A stretch of 64,000 nucleotides of DNA from Primorskyibacter flagellatus (GCF_014638275.1 NZ_BMFJ01000001.1:2530338-2594337), one strand, 5' to 3'. Shown: positions 1-10,159, numbered from the stretch's first letter. Translations and numbers: made by a program. Notes: generated from the letters alone by a model not told the origin.

Positions 1-693
1 CGGGCCCTGCTGGAACAGGCGCTCGACCGGATCGAGGCGGATGGTGGCGCCGGGGCGGAGGTCGTATTCCTGGGCGATTATACCGACCGCGGGCCGGACA
101 GCCGCGGGGTGATCGACCTGCTGGTCGCGGGCCTGGCAGAGGGGCGGCGGTGGACCTGTCTCATGGGGAACCATGACCGGATGTTCCACCGTTTCGCGAC
201 CTCCGGCGTGGCCACGGACGACAATATCAAGTCCGGCGCGCCCTGGACACACGAACGCCTTGGCGGCCTCGCGACCCTTGCGAGCTACGGCATCCGCCGG
301 GCGGAGGAGCGCAGCGCAGCGGACCTCTGGCAGGCGGCCCACGACGCAGTGCCGGAGGCCCACGTCGCCTTCCTCGCCAGCCGTCCGCTGCATGCGGAGC
401 GTGACGGCCTGCTTTTCGTGCATGCGGGGATCCGCCCCGGTCTGGCGCTTCGCGATCAGGTGGAGGACGACCTGATCTGGATCCGCTCTCCCTTCCTGGA
501 ACACTCCGCGCCCCATCCCTGGCTGGTCGTGCACGGTCACACGGCGGGCGACGGGATCGAACATGCGGGCAACCGGGTGAACCTGGACGGCGGCGCAGGC
601 TACGGACGCCCGCTGCGAACCGCCTGTTTTGAGGGGGATGCGGTCTTCGAACTCACCCCCTCCGGACGGGTGGCCCTGACCGTGAACGGCTGA
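1..693 (+). CDS. Metallophosphoesterase, 5'-truncated by the window
   Basis: Calcineurin-like metallophosphatase of the serine/threonine protein phosphatase (PPP) type; the beginning lies outside the window. In frame from base 1 I read the metal-binding motif GDYTDRGPDS, then GNHDR, and near the C-terminus HGHTAGDG. These are the three hallmark motifs of the family and bind a dinuclear metal centre. The remaining 230 residues match the usual 240-260 aa of bacterial PPP-like phosphatases, so only a few N-terminal residues are missing. The true substrate (phosphoprotein or Ap4A-like nucleotide) cannot be told from sequence. A 121-bp gap separates it from the thiolase on the same strand, so they need not be one operon. 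Confidence 0.85.
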   Translation, partial: RALLEQALDRIEADGGAGAEVVFLGDYTDRGPDSRGVIDLLVAGLAEGRRWTCLMGNHDRMFHRFATSGVATDDNIKSGAPWTHERLGGLATLASYGIRRAEERSAADLWQAAHDAVPEAHVAFLASRPLHAERDGLLFVHAGIRPGLALRDQVEDDLIWIRSPFLEHSAPHPWLVVHGHTAGDGIEHAGNRVNLDGGAGYGRPLRTACFEGDAVFELTPSGRVALTVNG

Positions 694-814
694 CCGGGAC
701 CCGCACAGGCGGTTTCGCGGGTCGCAAATGCCGGTTTCGCAGGGCGGCAAGCTCGGGTAGAACTCGAACCGCGGCGGCGGCCTGCCGCAGAGGAGCAGGG
801 ACAGGGAGACCCCA

Positions 815-1993
815 ATGGAAGATATCGTCATTCTCAGCGGCGCGCGCACCGCGATCGGCACCTTCGGCGGGGCGCTGGCCCAGACCACCCCGATCGAGCT
901 GGGCACCGTCGCCGCAAAGGCCGCGCTGGAACGGGCCGGGGTCGCGGGCGAACAGATCGGCCATGTCGCCTATGGCAATGTCATCAACACCGAACCGAAG
1001 GACATGTACCTGTCCCGCGTCGCGTCGATGCAGGCGGGTGTGCCGAATTCCACCCCGGCGATGAACGTGAACCGTCTCTGCGGCTCCGGCGTGCAGGCGA
1101 TCGTGTCGGTCGCGCAGTCGCTGATGCTGGGTGATGCGGACTTCGGCCTTGCGGGCGGGGCGGAGTGCATGTCGCGCTCTCCCTTCATCGTGCCGGACCA
1201 GAGATGGGGCGCGAAGATGGGCGACGTCAAATCGCTCGACATGATGCTGGGCGCGCTGAACTGCCCCTTCGGAACCGGCCACATGGGCGTGACGGCGGAA
1301 AACGTTTCAAAGGAACATGACATCAGCCGCGAGGCGCAGGACGCCTTTGCGCTGGAAAGCCAGAAGCGCGCCTTTGCGGCCATCGAAGCTGGACGGTTCA
1401 AGGACCAGATCGCGCCAGTCATGGTGAAGGTCCGCCGCGACGAGGTGGCCTTCGACACCGACGAACATATCAAGCCCGCGACCACCGCCGAAGGGCTGGC
1501 CGGGCTGAAACCCGCTTTTGCGAAGGACGGATCGGTCACCGCGGGCAACGCCTCGGGCATCAACGACGGCGCGGCGGCCGTGGTTCTGGCGCGCGCCTCT
1601 GCCGCAGAGAAGGCGGGCCTGAAACCGCGGGCGCGCATCCTCGGCTATGCCCATGCGGGTGTGCGACCCGAGGTCATGGGGATCGGTCCGGTTCCGGCGG
1701 TGGAGATGCTGCTCAAGCGGACCGGCCTGTCGGCGGAAGACTTCGACGTCATCGAAAGCAACGAGGCCTTCGCGGCGCAGGCGCTGGCGGTGAACAAGGA
1801 ACTCGGGCTCGACCCGGCGAAGGTAAACCCGAACGGCGGTGCCATCGCGCTTGGCCACCCGGTCGGGGCAACCGGAGCGATCATCACCGTGAAGGCGCTG
1901 TACGAGCTTGAGCGCATCGGCGGCAAACGCGCGCTGATCACGATGTGCATCGGCGGCGGGCAGGGCATCGCCCTCGCCATCGAGGCGCTCTGA
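815..1993 (+). CDS. Thiolase family protein (acetyl-CoA C-acyltransferase)
   Basis: Cytosolic type II thiolase of 392 aa, the normal length. It condenses or cleaves 3-ketoacyl-CoA. The acylation cysteine is C89 in NRLCGSGVQA, the catalytic His sits in NGGAIALGHPVGATGA, and the second catalytic Cys is C378 in MCIGGGQG. A purine-rich stretch (cagggagacc) precedes the ATG. The family contains biosynthetic (PhaA/BktB), degradative (FadA/AtoB) and PcaF members; the overall look is closest to biosynthetic or BktB-like enzymes, but no PHB or fatty-acid genes are adjacent to decide this. The gene converges with pbpC, with a strong hairpin between the two stops. Confidence 0.9.
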   Translation: MEDIVILSGARTAIGTFGGALAQTTPIELGTVAAKAALERAGVAGEQIGHVAYGNVINTEPKDMYLSRVASMQAGVPNSTPAMNVNRLCGSGVQAIVSVAQSLMLGDADFGLAGGAECMSRSPFIVPDQRWGAKMGDVKSLDMMLGALNCPFGTGHMGVTAENVSKEHDISREAQDAFALESQKRAFAAIEAGRFKDQIAPVMVKVRRDEVAFDTDEHIKPATTAEGLAGLKPAFAKDGSVTAGNASGINDGAAAVVLARASAAEKAGLKPRARILGYAHAGVRPEVMGIGPVPAVEMLLKRTGLSAEDFDVIESNEAFAAQALAVNKELGLDPAKVNPNGGAIALGHPVGATGAIITVKALYELERIGGKRALITMCIGGGQGIALAIEAL

Positions 1994-2031
1994 CGTCAGG
2001 CCCGGAGGGCTCTGCCCTCCGGACCACCCGA

Positions 2032-2080
2032 GATATTTGCAAAACCAAAGAGAAAGGGCTTCTTTGGTTTCGGAAATATC
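2032..2080. repeat. Long imperfect hairpin between convergent genes (GGATATTT family)
   Basis: Arms 2032-2051 (gatatttgcaaaaccaaaga) and 2061-2080 (tctttggtttcggaaatatc) pair at 18 of 20 positions around a 9-nt loop. It sits between the convergent thiolase and pbpC stops and probably ends transcription from both sides. The GATATTT end links it to similar structures at 26.8, 51.4 and 60.3 kb. Confidence 0.7.
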
Positions 2081-2122
2081 CCGGGGGGAGGCCGCAGGCC
2101 GGGGGGCGGAGCCCCCGTGCCG

Positions 2123-4162
2123 TCACTCCAGCATCACCTGCACGCGGGCCGAACGCCCCGAGGCGTCGATCACGGAGAGTTCCGTGAATCCCTTTCCCAA
2201 TCCCTCCAGCAGAACATCGCGGCTGCGCCGTCCGGTTTCCACGGGCCGGCCGTTGACCATCCATGTGAAGGGCGGGTGCCCCTCGCGCACGCGGGCGGGG
2301 ATGGCTCCGGTCGTGGCCAGCACCGCGCCCTCGGGCGGGAAGGCCAGTTCGGGGCGGTCCGGATCGGTGGCATAGCCGTCGCGGGGGCGGAAACGTTTCA
2401 GCGGTTCCGGCAGGAGGGCGGCGGCGATCAGCAGGGTTTCCGGCGGCGGCGGAGGCGGCAGGGCCAGGGAGGGCTTGAGGCGACCGAAGGCCTCGAACAG
2501 GATCGGCGCGGCGAGGTCCCCGCCGAAGGCGCCGGGGACGGGCGTGCCGTCGGGACGGCCCATCCAGACGCCGATAACATGCGCGCCGTCATAACCGATG
2601 GCCCAGGCATCGCGGTGGCCGTAGCTGGTGCCGGTCTTGTAGGCCAGCCGGTTCGCCGGGGCGCCGGGCGGGGGGGCGAGCCCGGCAAGGATGTGCCCGA
2701 CCTGCCAGGCCGAGGCGCGTGAGAGGACGCGGGATGCGGGGGCTGCGGCCTCCTCGGTCTGCCAGTGCAGCGGTCGAGCTGTGCCGCCGTTGGCGAGACC
2801 GGCATACAGCTGGACGAGATCCGTCAGTGTCATGCCAAGGCCGCCGAGCGCCACGGCCAGCCCCGGCACACCTCCGGGCACCTGCGGGTCGGTCCCGGCG
2901 CGACGCAGGGCGGCGATCAGGTTGCGCGGACCGACCGCCTCTGTCAGCTGCACGGCCGGAAGGTTCAGGGACAGGCGAAGTGCGTCGGCCACACGGATGT
3001 CGCCGCGGAAGATACCGTCGAAATTCTGCGGGCGGTAACCGCCGAAGTCCATCGGCTGGTCCGCGATCATCGTCTCGGGATGCGCGAGACCGGCGTCGAA
3101 GGCCAGCCCGTAGATCAGCGGTTTCAGGGTGGAGCCGGGCGAGCGAGGCGCGCGGGTCATGTCGACATAGCCCTGCCCCCGGTCACCGAGGCCCGGGGAA
3201 CCGACGGAGGCAAGGATCTCTCCGGTCGCATGGTCCGCGACCAGCAGCGCGACGGAGAGCCGGTCGGAGCGCCCCCTGACCGCGCGGGTGGCGAGGGCTT
3301 CGAGGCTCTGTTGCAGCGTGGCATCCAGCGCAAGCGTCCGGACCGGCGCGTCCGGGGCTGACTGGCGCGCAGCGTCGGCGAGATGCGGGGCAAGCGCCGG
3401 GAAGGGGCGGCGCAGACGGGGGGCGGTGTCGGTCTTCGCGGCAGCCACGGTGGCGTCGTCCAGCACACCGTCGCGGGCCATGCGGTCGAGCACGCGGTCA
3501 CGGGCGGCAGCCGCCGCGAGGGCATCGCGGTCGGGCCGGCGGGCTTCGGGCGACTGCGGCAGGGCGATCAGCAGCGCGGCCTCCGCCGGGGTCAGGCGCG
3601 CGGGTTCCTTGCCGAAATAGGCCAGCGTCGCGGCGCGCAGCCCTTCGAGATTGCCGCCCATGGGTGCGAGGTGCAGGTAGAGGTCGAGGATCCGGTCCTT
3701 GCCGACCCGCCGCTCCATGGCCAGCGCCACGCGGATCTGCCGCAGCTTGCCGGCCCATGAGCCGGTGCCGCTGTCCTCAAGCAGTCGGGCGGTCTGCATG
3801 GTCAGGGTCGACCCCCCCGACACGATGCGCCCCGCTTTCAGGGACTGCCAGGCGGCGCGGACCAAAGCGCGGGTGTCGACGCCGGGGTGGGTCGCAAAGC
3901 GGCGATCCTCATAGGCGCGCAGCATGTCGAGGTAGAGCGGATCGACCTGCGGTGCGGAGGTGCGCAGCCGCCAGCGTCCGTCCGCCACCGTGTAGACGCG
4001 GAGCAGCGCGCCATGTCGATCGCGGACCTCGACCGAAGTTTCGGTGACGAGCGGCGGCAGATCGGTCGCTGCGACCCAGTCGTCCAGCCGGTCGCGGGCC
4101 AGCGCGGCGGTCCAGAGCGTCAGCACCAGGATCAGCAGGAGGCCCGGCGCGTGTCTAGTCAT
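2123..4162 (-). CDS. pbpC: Penicillin-binding protein 1C
   Basis: Bifunctional class A PBP of 679 aa with a single N-terminal membrane anchor (about residues 5-22). The glycosyltransferase domain shows AYEDRRF with the catalytic Glu, and GGSTLTMQTARL. The transpeptidase domain shows SPGSTLKP (active-site Ser), an SLN motif and KTGTSYG. A C-terminal BiPBP_C-like domain follows a proline-rich linker, as in E. coli PBP1C. It acts on peptidoglycan in the periplasm. The start overlaps the upstream glycolipid-binding gene by 8 nt, so it is the last gene of an operon headed by an alpha-2-macroglobulin. This pairing is conserved in many Gram-negatives (yfhM-pbpC). Confidence 0.95.
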   Translation of the reverse strand: MTRHAPGLLLILVLTLWTAALARDRLDDWVAATDLPPLVTETSVEVRDRHGALLRVYTVADGRWRLRTSAPQVDPLYLDMLRAYEDRRFATHPGVDTRALVRAAWQSLKAGRIVSGGSTLTMQTARLLEDSGTGSWAGKLRQIRVALAMERRVGKDRILDLYLHLAPMGGNLEGLRAATLAYFGKEPARLTPAEAALLIALPQSPEARRPDRDALAAAAARDRVLDRMARDGVLDDATVAAAKTDTAPRLRRPFPALAPHLADAARQSAPDAPVRTLALDATLQQSLEALATRAVRGRSDRLSVALLVADHATGEILASVGSPGLGDRGQGYVDMTRAPRSPGSTLKPLIYGLAFDAGLAHPETMIADQPMDFGGYRPQNFDGIFRGDIRVADALRLSLNLPAVQLTEAVGPRNLIAALRRAGTDPQVPGGVPGLAVALGGLGMTLTDLVQLYAGLANGGTARPLHWQTEEAAAPASRVLSRASAWQVGHILAGLAPPPGAPANRLAYKTGTSYGHRDAWAIGYDGAHVIGVWMGRPDGTPVPGAFGGDLAAPILFEAFGRLKPSLALPPPPPPETLLIAAALLPEPLKRFRPRDGYATDPDRPELAFPPEGAVLATTGAIPARVREGHPPFTWMVNGRPVETGRRSRDVLLEGLGKGFTELSVIDASGRSARVQVMLE

Positions 4163-4706
4163 CGACCCAACCTTCCCAGAGGCCGGGGTAATGGGTAACG
4201 AAGCCGGAAGGATGTACGGTCAGATCAGCAGCATAGCCGACGGAGGGCGCGGCATAGGTGACAGTGGAACCGGTGCCGGAATAGATTTGCGACAGGGTCT
4301 TCAGATGCGTCATCTCCGGCACCAGCCACGCGGCCGGGGCGGTAACGGGCGCGGTGAGGCTGCGCGGCAGGCGTCGCAGGGGCAGCAGATTGGTCGCGGG
4401 GGTAAAACCGAGGTCGAGGTCGGTGTGGTCCTCCGCCTCGGGCTGCGGGGTGCCATTGACGCTCCAACCGCCGGGGGTGCGCTGGATGGACAGTCCGATC
4501 TGCGCGTCACGGTAGGTGCCGGTGACGTCCCCCGACAGGGTCGCCCACTCCGGTCCGCAGCGCACGCAGTAGTCCAGCGCGCCTTCGTCCCAGGCGGCGT
4601 GCCCGACCAGCATCCAGCCGTTGTCCAGCCGCGACAGGGTGCAGCGGTCGGTGCCGGCCCGGTCCAGCCGCCGCCAGTGGGCGGTGACAGAGGGATGCGT
4701 GGTCAT
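4155..4706 (-). CDS. Putative glycolipid-binding family protein
   Basis: Protein of 183 aa resembling the putative glycolipid-binding family (Pfam Glycolipid_bind). It has no signal peptide or membrane segment and is rich in Trp and Thr with alternating beta-strand patterning. I recognise the family from the N-terminal WRRLD and C-terminal SGFVTHYPGLWE regions; this is recall, not a search. The start overlaps the stop of the macroglobulin gene (ATGA, 4 nt) and its end overlaps pbpC by 8 nt, so translation is probably coupled through all three genes. The position inside a macroglobulin-PBP1C operon suggests an envelope-linked role, but the function is unknown. Confidence 0.75.
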   Translation of the reverse strand: MTTHPSVTAHWRRLDRAGTDRCTLSRLDNGWMLVGHAAWDEGALDYCVRCGPEWATLSGDVTGTYRDAQIGLSIQRTPGGWSVNGTPQPEAEDHTDLDLGFTPATNLLPLRRLPRSLTAPVTAPAAWLVPEMTHLKTLSQIYSGTGSTVTYAAPSVGYAADLTVHPSGFVTHYPGLWEGWVDD

Positions 4707-7700
4707 TCTCCGATCGTGACCGTCCCGGCATCGGTGCGGGCGCGGTAACGGGGCCGGTACATATCCTCTACCGTCGCGGGCGGGTGGCTGTAGGTGCCGG
4801 GTGTGATTGCGCGGACCACATAGGCCAGCGTGAAGGGATCACGCGACCGCCAGTCGATCGCCGTTAGGAAGCGGTCGGAGCGGAATTCGCTGTGCTCCCC
4901 GCGTTCCGGCTTCAGCCAGTCGAGGGCCGAGATGTCCCCGGCGCGGAGCAGGTTCGGGTTGTCGATCTCGAACCCCGCGGGCAGCGGGTCGTCGACCATG
5001 AGCCGCGCGCCGGTCTCCTCGAACGGTGTCACGGTCAGGACCGTGACCAGCCGCGTGCCGCGTGTCACGCGCGCCGGATCGGCGGGGGCGCCTTCCATCG
5101 TGTAGTAGTCGCGGGAGATGGCATAGCCGTAGCCGCCCGCCGCTTCCGGCACCATGGGCACGCCGATGGTGGTCAGGGTGATGTCGGCGGTCTCCGTCCC
5201 CTCGTTGCGGATGGCGACGGGGGTTAGGGTCGCGGCTTCGGCGCGGCGGACGAAGGGTCCGGCGACGGGGGCTCCGTCCAGCGTCAGGTTCGCCATGGCC
5301 GGATCGGCGATCAGCGACTTCGCGGCCAGCAGCGTCCAGGCGCTTTCCTGCGTGGACATCGGCCCCTCCCGTCCCATCACCCGCGTCACCAGCGCGGTGC
5401 GGTCCACGGCGGTGGACCCGGCTTCGACCGCCAGCGACAGGAGCCCCGCGGCGTCCCTTAGAGAGGTGCCGTAATCGGCGCGGTAGGTCTGTGTCTCCGG
5501 CGCCTCCGAGGTTTCGGCGAGACGGCGGGCGGCAATGGCGAACATCGCGTCGGCACGGGTCGGGTCGCCGTACATCGCCAGTGCAGCGCCAAGCTGGGCC
5601 GCTGCGAGCGGGGTGGCAAAGTCGTCGCCCTTCACATCGGCATAGTAGCGCAGGTCGCCCATGTTGGCCGCACCTTCACGGGCGAGCACCATCAGGGCAT
5701 AGGCCAGATCCTCGCCGCCGTTATTGATGTCACGCGCGAAGTCGGGGGCGTAGTTCACCCGGTTGCGCAGGTTGTCGAGCGCCATGCGGAAGGCGATCGG
5801 GGGGACGGCATGTCCCTCGGCCTGAGCGCGGGACAGGAAATCGGTGACGTAGGCGTCCAGCCAGAAATCGCCGGAATAGGCCCCCCACAGTCCGAAAGCC
5901 CCGTTGGAGGCCTGTCGGGTCAGGATCCGGGTGACGGCCTTTTCGATGCGTTCATCGACCTGGCCGGGACCGGCGAGTCCCATGGCCTCGGCGACCGAGG
6001 ACAGGTAGAGCAGTGGCATCGCCTGGGAGGTCACCTGTTCGGTGCAGCCGTAGGGGTAGCGGTCCAGCGTGGCGAGCAGTTCGGGCGCATCGATACGGGC
6101 CAACGGACCGGCAGAAATCACGACCTCTCCACTGCCCGGGCGGAGATTGGCGAAGACGTTCGCATCCAGCGTGAAGGTGTCCCCGGCGGCGAGGGTGAAG
6201 CGCCGCGTCGTCGCGGATTCGGGCGTGTTGTCGCGTACCGGCAGGGTCAGGGTGCGCGTCAGCTGGCGACCGCCGGGGGTGGCAAGGGCGACGGTGATGC
6301 TATGATCCCCGATGAGGCCGGCGGAAAGTGGCAGGCGGACGGTCTGCGTCTGCTTGTCGGCGAGATCGAGGCCGGAGGGCACGGGGCCGGTCAGGGTCAC
6401 GCCCTCCGCCACCACGTCCAGCCCGACGCGGCCCGTGGGGCCGGTGGCATGGGTGATCTCCAGGAGAATCGACGACGTGTCGCCGGGTTGCAGGAAGCGT
6501 GGCAGCGTGGCGGTCAGGACGACAGGGTCGCGCACCAGCACGTCCGCCTCAGCCGATCCGACGCCGGTGTCGGTCCAGGCGACGGCCATCAGGCGGACAG
6601 TTCCGTTGAAGGCGGGCAGGTCGAAAGTGACATCTGCCTTGCCGTCAGGGCCGACTGTCAGCGGGCCGGTGAAGAAGGCGACCAGATCCTCGGTCGGAGG
6701 CGGCGACCGGAATTGCGCGCCACCCGACGCATCGCCGCCTGAACGGACATTGCCAAGCGCGCCCTGCGTCGGGTCGATCAGGCGGCCGTAGAGGTCGCGG
6801 ATCTCCATCCCCAAGCGGCGCTGGCCGAAGTAATGCCCTTCCGGGTCCGGGGTTTCGAAGCCGGTCAGGTTCAGGATGCCGACGTCGACAGCGGCGACGG
6901 TGACATAGGCGGTGTCGCCCTCCGCCAAGCCAGGCACTGTGACAGAGGCGGTCAGTGGTCCACGCGGATCGGCGGCGTCCGGCGCGTCGATACGGACCGC
7001 AAGCGCCCTGTCGCCGGGATCGACCCCGGCATGGGCGAGGCCCATGGCACGCGTCGGCGCACGGTCCGCCGGTTCGTCCAGCGGGCGGATGACGGAGGCC
7101 GTGACATAGGCCCCTGCCCCCCAGTCTGCGGTGACGGGCAGGTCGATGGTGGTCGCGCCTTCGGGCACCTCGACCGCCTTCATGTCGATCAGGCGGTTGG
7201 CGATCACGGTGACGATCGCGGTTCCGGCATGGCGCGGAACGATGCGCAGATGTGCGGTGTCGCCCTCGCGGTAGGCGGGTTTGTCCAGCGACAGGTCCAG
7301 CATGTCCGGCGTCGTGGTCACGTCGGCGGGGGCATACCAGCCCGCGCTGAACCCTTCGGAGGACGCGGTGTAGGCGCCGTCCGTGCGTTCGACGACGATC
7401 TCGTAGCTGCCCCAGTCGGTCGGGGCTGAGACCTCCACCGGATCGGCTCCGAGCGTGGCGGTGCCGGAGGCGATTTCCCTGCGGGTCGTGTAGGGTTCCC
7501 AGTTCCAGTCACCGTACTGACGGTACCACTGATAGCGGGTTTCCACTCGGTTGACCCGCCATTCCACCTGCATCGGGACCGGGCCAAGGTCCGGACCGAT
7601 GGCGGTCAGGGCGAAGGCGGCGGTGCCTCCTTCAGGCACGGCATCCGTGAACAGCGGCTTAATCCCTATGGCGGGGCCGTCGGGGCCGACGACACGTTCG

Positions 7701-10159
7701 ATCCGGCGTTCGACAGGGCGGCCGGAGCCTTCGGCAACGCGGACGGTGGCCGAGAGGGTGAAGGCGGATCCGGTGTTCTCCTCCGCCCGCTCCGGGTCGA
7801 GGTCGAGCGTGGCGCGACCCTCCGCATCCGTGCGTCCGCCAAGATAAGCAGCGCGGGTGCGGGTCTCAGCGTCATGGCGACCGAAGACGTAGCCCGGCAT
7901 GGTGTCGATGCGGCGAGCGGGGGCGAGGCGCAGGTCGCCTTCGATCTCCAGATCCGCGCCGGGGGCGCCGAAGAGGTAGTCCGCCTGAACCTCAAGCTGT
8001 GGCAGGTCGGTCAGCGTCAGCGGGCCCTCGGGCAGGTCCAGCGCGACGTCGATGCGTTCGGGCAGGAAATCCTCAACCAGCACCCTTTCCGAGGCGAGCG
8101 GCGGCGTGTCCACATCCGCCTTGATGTCGATCCGCCAGCTGCCGCGCGGCACGGTCTGTCCAAGCGGCATGGCAAAGACGTGTCCCCCTGCGGCATCCCG
8201 GGTGGAGGTCATGCGGGCGTATTCCACCCCGTCGGGCCGGGTCAGGATGGCGGTCACGGGCAGGCCGTCGATGGCTTTTGCCAACGCGTCGCGGGCCAGG
8301 GCGGTGACATGGATCACCTCTCCGGCGCGGTAGGCACCGCGGTCGGTCACAAGAAAGACGTCGACCGGCGGCGCGGGTTCGCGCCCGGCAACACCCCGGT
8401 CGGACAGGTCGAAGGCCGGATCCTTCAGCGACAGGAAGGCGAGGTCGTCGCCCATGCGCGCGGTCAGCATCGCCGGGCTGGCCCCGCCGGTACCGCGGGT
8501 CAGGCCGGGATCGAAGCGGGCATAGCCGTCGGCGTCGGTGGTTGCGGTGCCGAGCACGCGGTTGGCCTGCCCGATCAGCTCCAGCGTCACGCCGTCGCGC
8601 GGGGCCGCGTCGCCGAGGCCACGCAGGAAGACATGCAGCCCGTCGGTGCCCTGCATGGTCGTCAGGCCGAGGTCGGTCATCACGAACCACTGTACGGCCA
8701 GCTGGTCCTCGTCCCCGCCGGGCACGGCGGCGGCCAGCGCGTAGGCGCCGGGAGCAAGTCCGTCGAGCGCCTCGCGCATCGGCAGGCGGGTGGTCATGGT
8801 GCGGTTGAGTTCGTTGCCGGTTTCCCCCGTGCCGGTCCAGACCTTCTCGGCCACGCCGGACGCAAAGTCGTCGAGGTCCCAACGGTAGAGCCGTTCGCCG
8901 AAATAGCCGCTCTGGATCGAGCGCAGAAGATTGCGGTCAGTGACGCGGTAAAGCGTCAGGTCGACGGAATCGAGGTTCACCGTCTCCACCGGCAGGGCGG
9001 CCTCTCCGGCGGAGGGCAGAACATAGGCGCGTCCCGGAAAGGCGATCTGGGGGGCACGGTCGCGGACATAGACGCGGATTTCGACGTCCCGGGCGAGGGT
9101 TTCGCCACTTTCGGCGGGCAGGCCCTCGCGGAAGGTGACGGTGTAGCGCTGCCCGTGTTCCGCCCCGCGCAGGCAGAGCCGGCTGCCGGAGGGCTCCACG
9201 GACATGGACTGATCGGGCAGGCGCACGTAATCGGCATAGTCGACCCCGGCCTTGACCAGCGGCTCGGTGAATTCCGCGCAGATGCGGGGATCGGCGAGGT
9301 CGCTGTCGACCTGATGCTCCGCGATCCGGAAGCCGTATTTCGCGATGGCGTCGTCCAGCGCGGCACTGATCGTGTCGCCGGGTTGCAGACGATGTGCCAG
9401 CCGCAGTGCCGGGATCGTGTCGCGGCCCCGGTCATTGGCGCGGAGCACGTCGGCCAGAGCGGTCAGGGCGTTGGCCCTCACCGGATCGGTCGGGGCACGC
9501 AGGTAGGCGTTGGCGGCAGCGGCCACGGCCCGCTGCCGATAACGGTACTGGTTGTTCCCGGCGATCGGCGCAGCGTCGAGCAGCAGGCGGGCGTAGTCGG
9601 CCCACTGGTCGGGCTGGTCGGTCGCCGCGACGATACCGCCCGTCCAGCGCATGGCGTTCAGCGTGTCGCCCTCGGCCCGGCGGGTGCGGACGATCTCCTG
9701 CATCTCGGACACGCCATACTGGCCCGCCGGATGGATGGAGCCGATGTCGCGCGCCAGATCGAGTGCCTCGCGGAGGGTGCCCTTCCCGACGAATTCTATC
9801 TCTCCGGCCCGGGTCCGGGCCAGTGTCTTCGTCGCGTCGGAGACGGGTTCGATGCGGGCGGAACGGGCCCCGACATAGGGCGTCGTCCCGGTAACCGCGC
9901 TTTTCGGAAAACAGGACCCGGCGCGGCTGTTGAAGGTGAAAGCGACGCAGGCGGATTCGGCCACGCAAGCGCTGCGGCAGGCGTCGAAAGTCGTGTCGAA
10001 CATCTGGCGAAGGTCGGTGCCCGCGAAGTCCTGATCCTGTGTCACCACCATGCGCTTGTCAGGCACCGGCGCGTCCGGGGTCTGCGCCCACGCGGGGCCG
10101 GTGAGGGCAGGCATGGCAGAGGTGGCAAGGGCAACGATCAGGGGTATGAAACGGGTCAT
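4703..10159 (-). CDS. Bacterial alpha-2-macroglobulin with PAN domain
   Basis: Very large (1818 aa) periplasmic protease trap. The ATG at 10159 is preceded by an ideal GGAGGAGATTTC and encodes a signal peptide ending AWAQTP; there is no lipobox, unlike the E. coli lipoprotein. A Cys-rich PAN/apple-like domain follows (about residues 35-80). Then come macroglobulin repeats, including a carboxylate-rich centre, and the thioester motif GCTEQ with C1372 and Q1375, so this copy should form the reactive thioester. A complement-like helical barrel and receptor-type end follow. In the family, cleavage of a bait region triggers covalent trapping of invading proteases, with PBP1C repairing the wall. 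First gene of a three-gene operon, divergent from the histidine kinase. Confidence 0.93.
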   Translation of the reverse strand: MTRFIPLIVALATSAMPALTGPAWAQTPDAPVPDKRMVVTQDQDFAGTDLRQMFDTTFDACRSACVAESACVAFTFNSRAGSCFPKSAVTGTTPYVGARSARIEPVSDATKTLARTRAGEIEFVGKGTLREALDLARDIGSIHPAGQYGVSEMQEIVRTRRAEGDTLNAMRWTGGIVAATDQPDQWADYARLLLDAAPIAGNNQYRYRQRAVAAAANAYLRAPTDPVRANALTALADVLRANDRGRDTIPALRLAHRLQPGDTISAALDDAIAKYGFRIAEHQVDSDLADPRICAEFTEPLVKAGVDYADYVRLPDQSMSVEPSGSRLCLRGAEHGQRYTVTFREGLPAESGETLARDVEIRVYVRDRAPQIAFPGRAYVLPSAGEAALPVETVNLDSVDLTLYRVTDRNLLRSIQSGYFGERLYRWDLDDFASGVAEKVWTGTGETGNELNRTMTTRLPMREALDGLAPGAYALAAAVPGGDEDQLAVQWFVMTDLGLTTMQGTDGLHVFLRGLGDAAPRDGVTLELIGQANRVLGTATTDADGYARFDPGLTRGTGGASPAMLTARMGDDLAFLSLKDPAFDLSDRGVAGREPAPPVDVFLVTDRGAYRAGEVIHVTALARDALAKAIDGLPVTAILTRPDGVEYARMTSTRDAAGGHVFAMPLGQTVPRGSWRIDIKADVDTPPLASERVLVEDFLPERIDVALDLPEGPLTLTDLPQLEVQADYLFGAPGADLEIEGDLRLAPARRIDTMPGYVFGRHDAETRTRAAYLGGRTDAEGRATLDLDPERAEENTGSAFTLSATVRVAEGSGRPVERRIERVVGPDGPAIGIKPLFTDAVPEGGTAAFALTAIGPDLGPVPMQVEWRVNRVETRYQWYRQYGDWNWEPYTTRREIASGTATLGADPVEVSAPTDWGSYEIVVERTDGAYTASSEGFSAGWYAPADVTTTPDMLDLSLDKPAYREGDTAHLRIVPRHAGTAIVTVIANRLIDMKAVEVPEGATTIDLPVTADWGAGAYVTASVIRPLDEPADRAPTRAMGLAHAGVDPGDRALAVRIDAPDAADPRGPLTASVTVPGLAEGDTAYVTVAAVDVGILNLTGFETPDPEGHYFGQRRLGMEIRDLYGRLIDPTQGALGNVRSGGDASGGAQFRSPPPTEDLVAFFTGPLTVGPDGKADVTFDLPAFNGTVRLMAVAWTDTGVGSAEADVLVRDPVVLTATLPRFLQPGDTSSILLEITHATGPTGRVGLDVVAEGVTLTGPVPSGLDLADKQTQTVRLPLSAGLIGDHSITVALATPGGRQLTRTLTLPVRDNTPESATTRRFTLAAGDTFTLDANVFANLRPGSGEVVISAGPLARIDAPELLATLDRYPYGCTEQVTSQAMPLLYLSSVAEAMGLAGPGQVDERIEKAVTRILTRQASNGAFGLWGAYSGDFWLDAYVTDFLSRAQAEGHAVPPIAFRMALDNLRNRVNYAPDFARDINNGGEDLAYALMVLAREGAANMGDLRYYADVKGDDFATPLAAAQLGAALAMYGDPTRADAMFAIAARRLAETSEAPETQTYRADYGTSLRDAAGLLSLAVEAGSTAVDRTALVTRVMGREGPMSTQESAWTLLAAKSLIADPAMANLTLDGAPVAGPFVRRAEAATLTPVAIRNEGTETADITLTTIGVPMVPEAAGGYGYAISRDYYTMEGAPADPARVTRGTRLVTVLTVTPFEETGARLMVDDPLPAGFEIDNPNLLRAGDISALDWLKPERGEHSEFRSDRFLTAIDWRSRDPFTLAYVVRAITPGTYSHPPATVEDMYRPRYRARTDAGTVTIGE

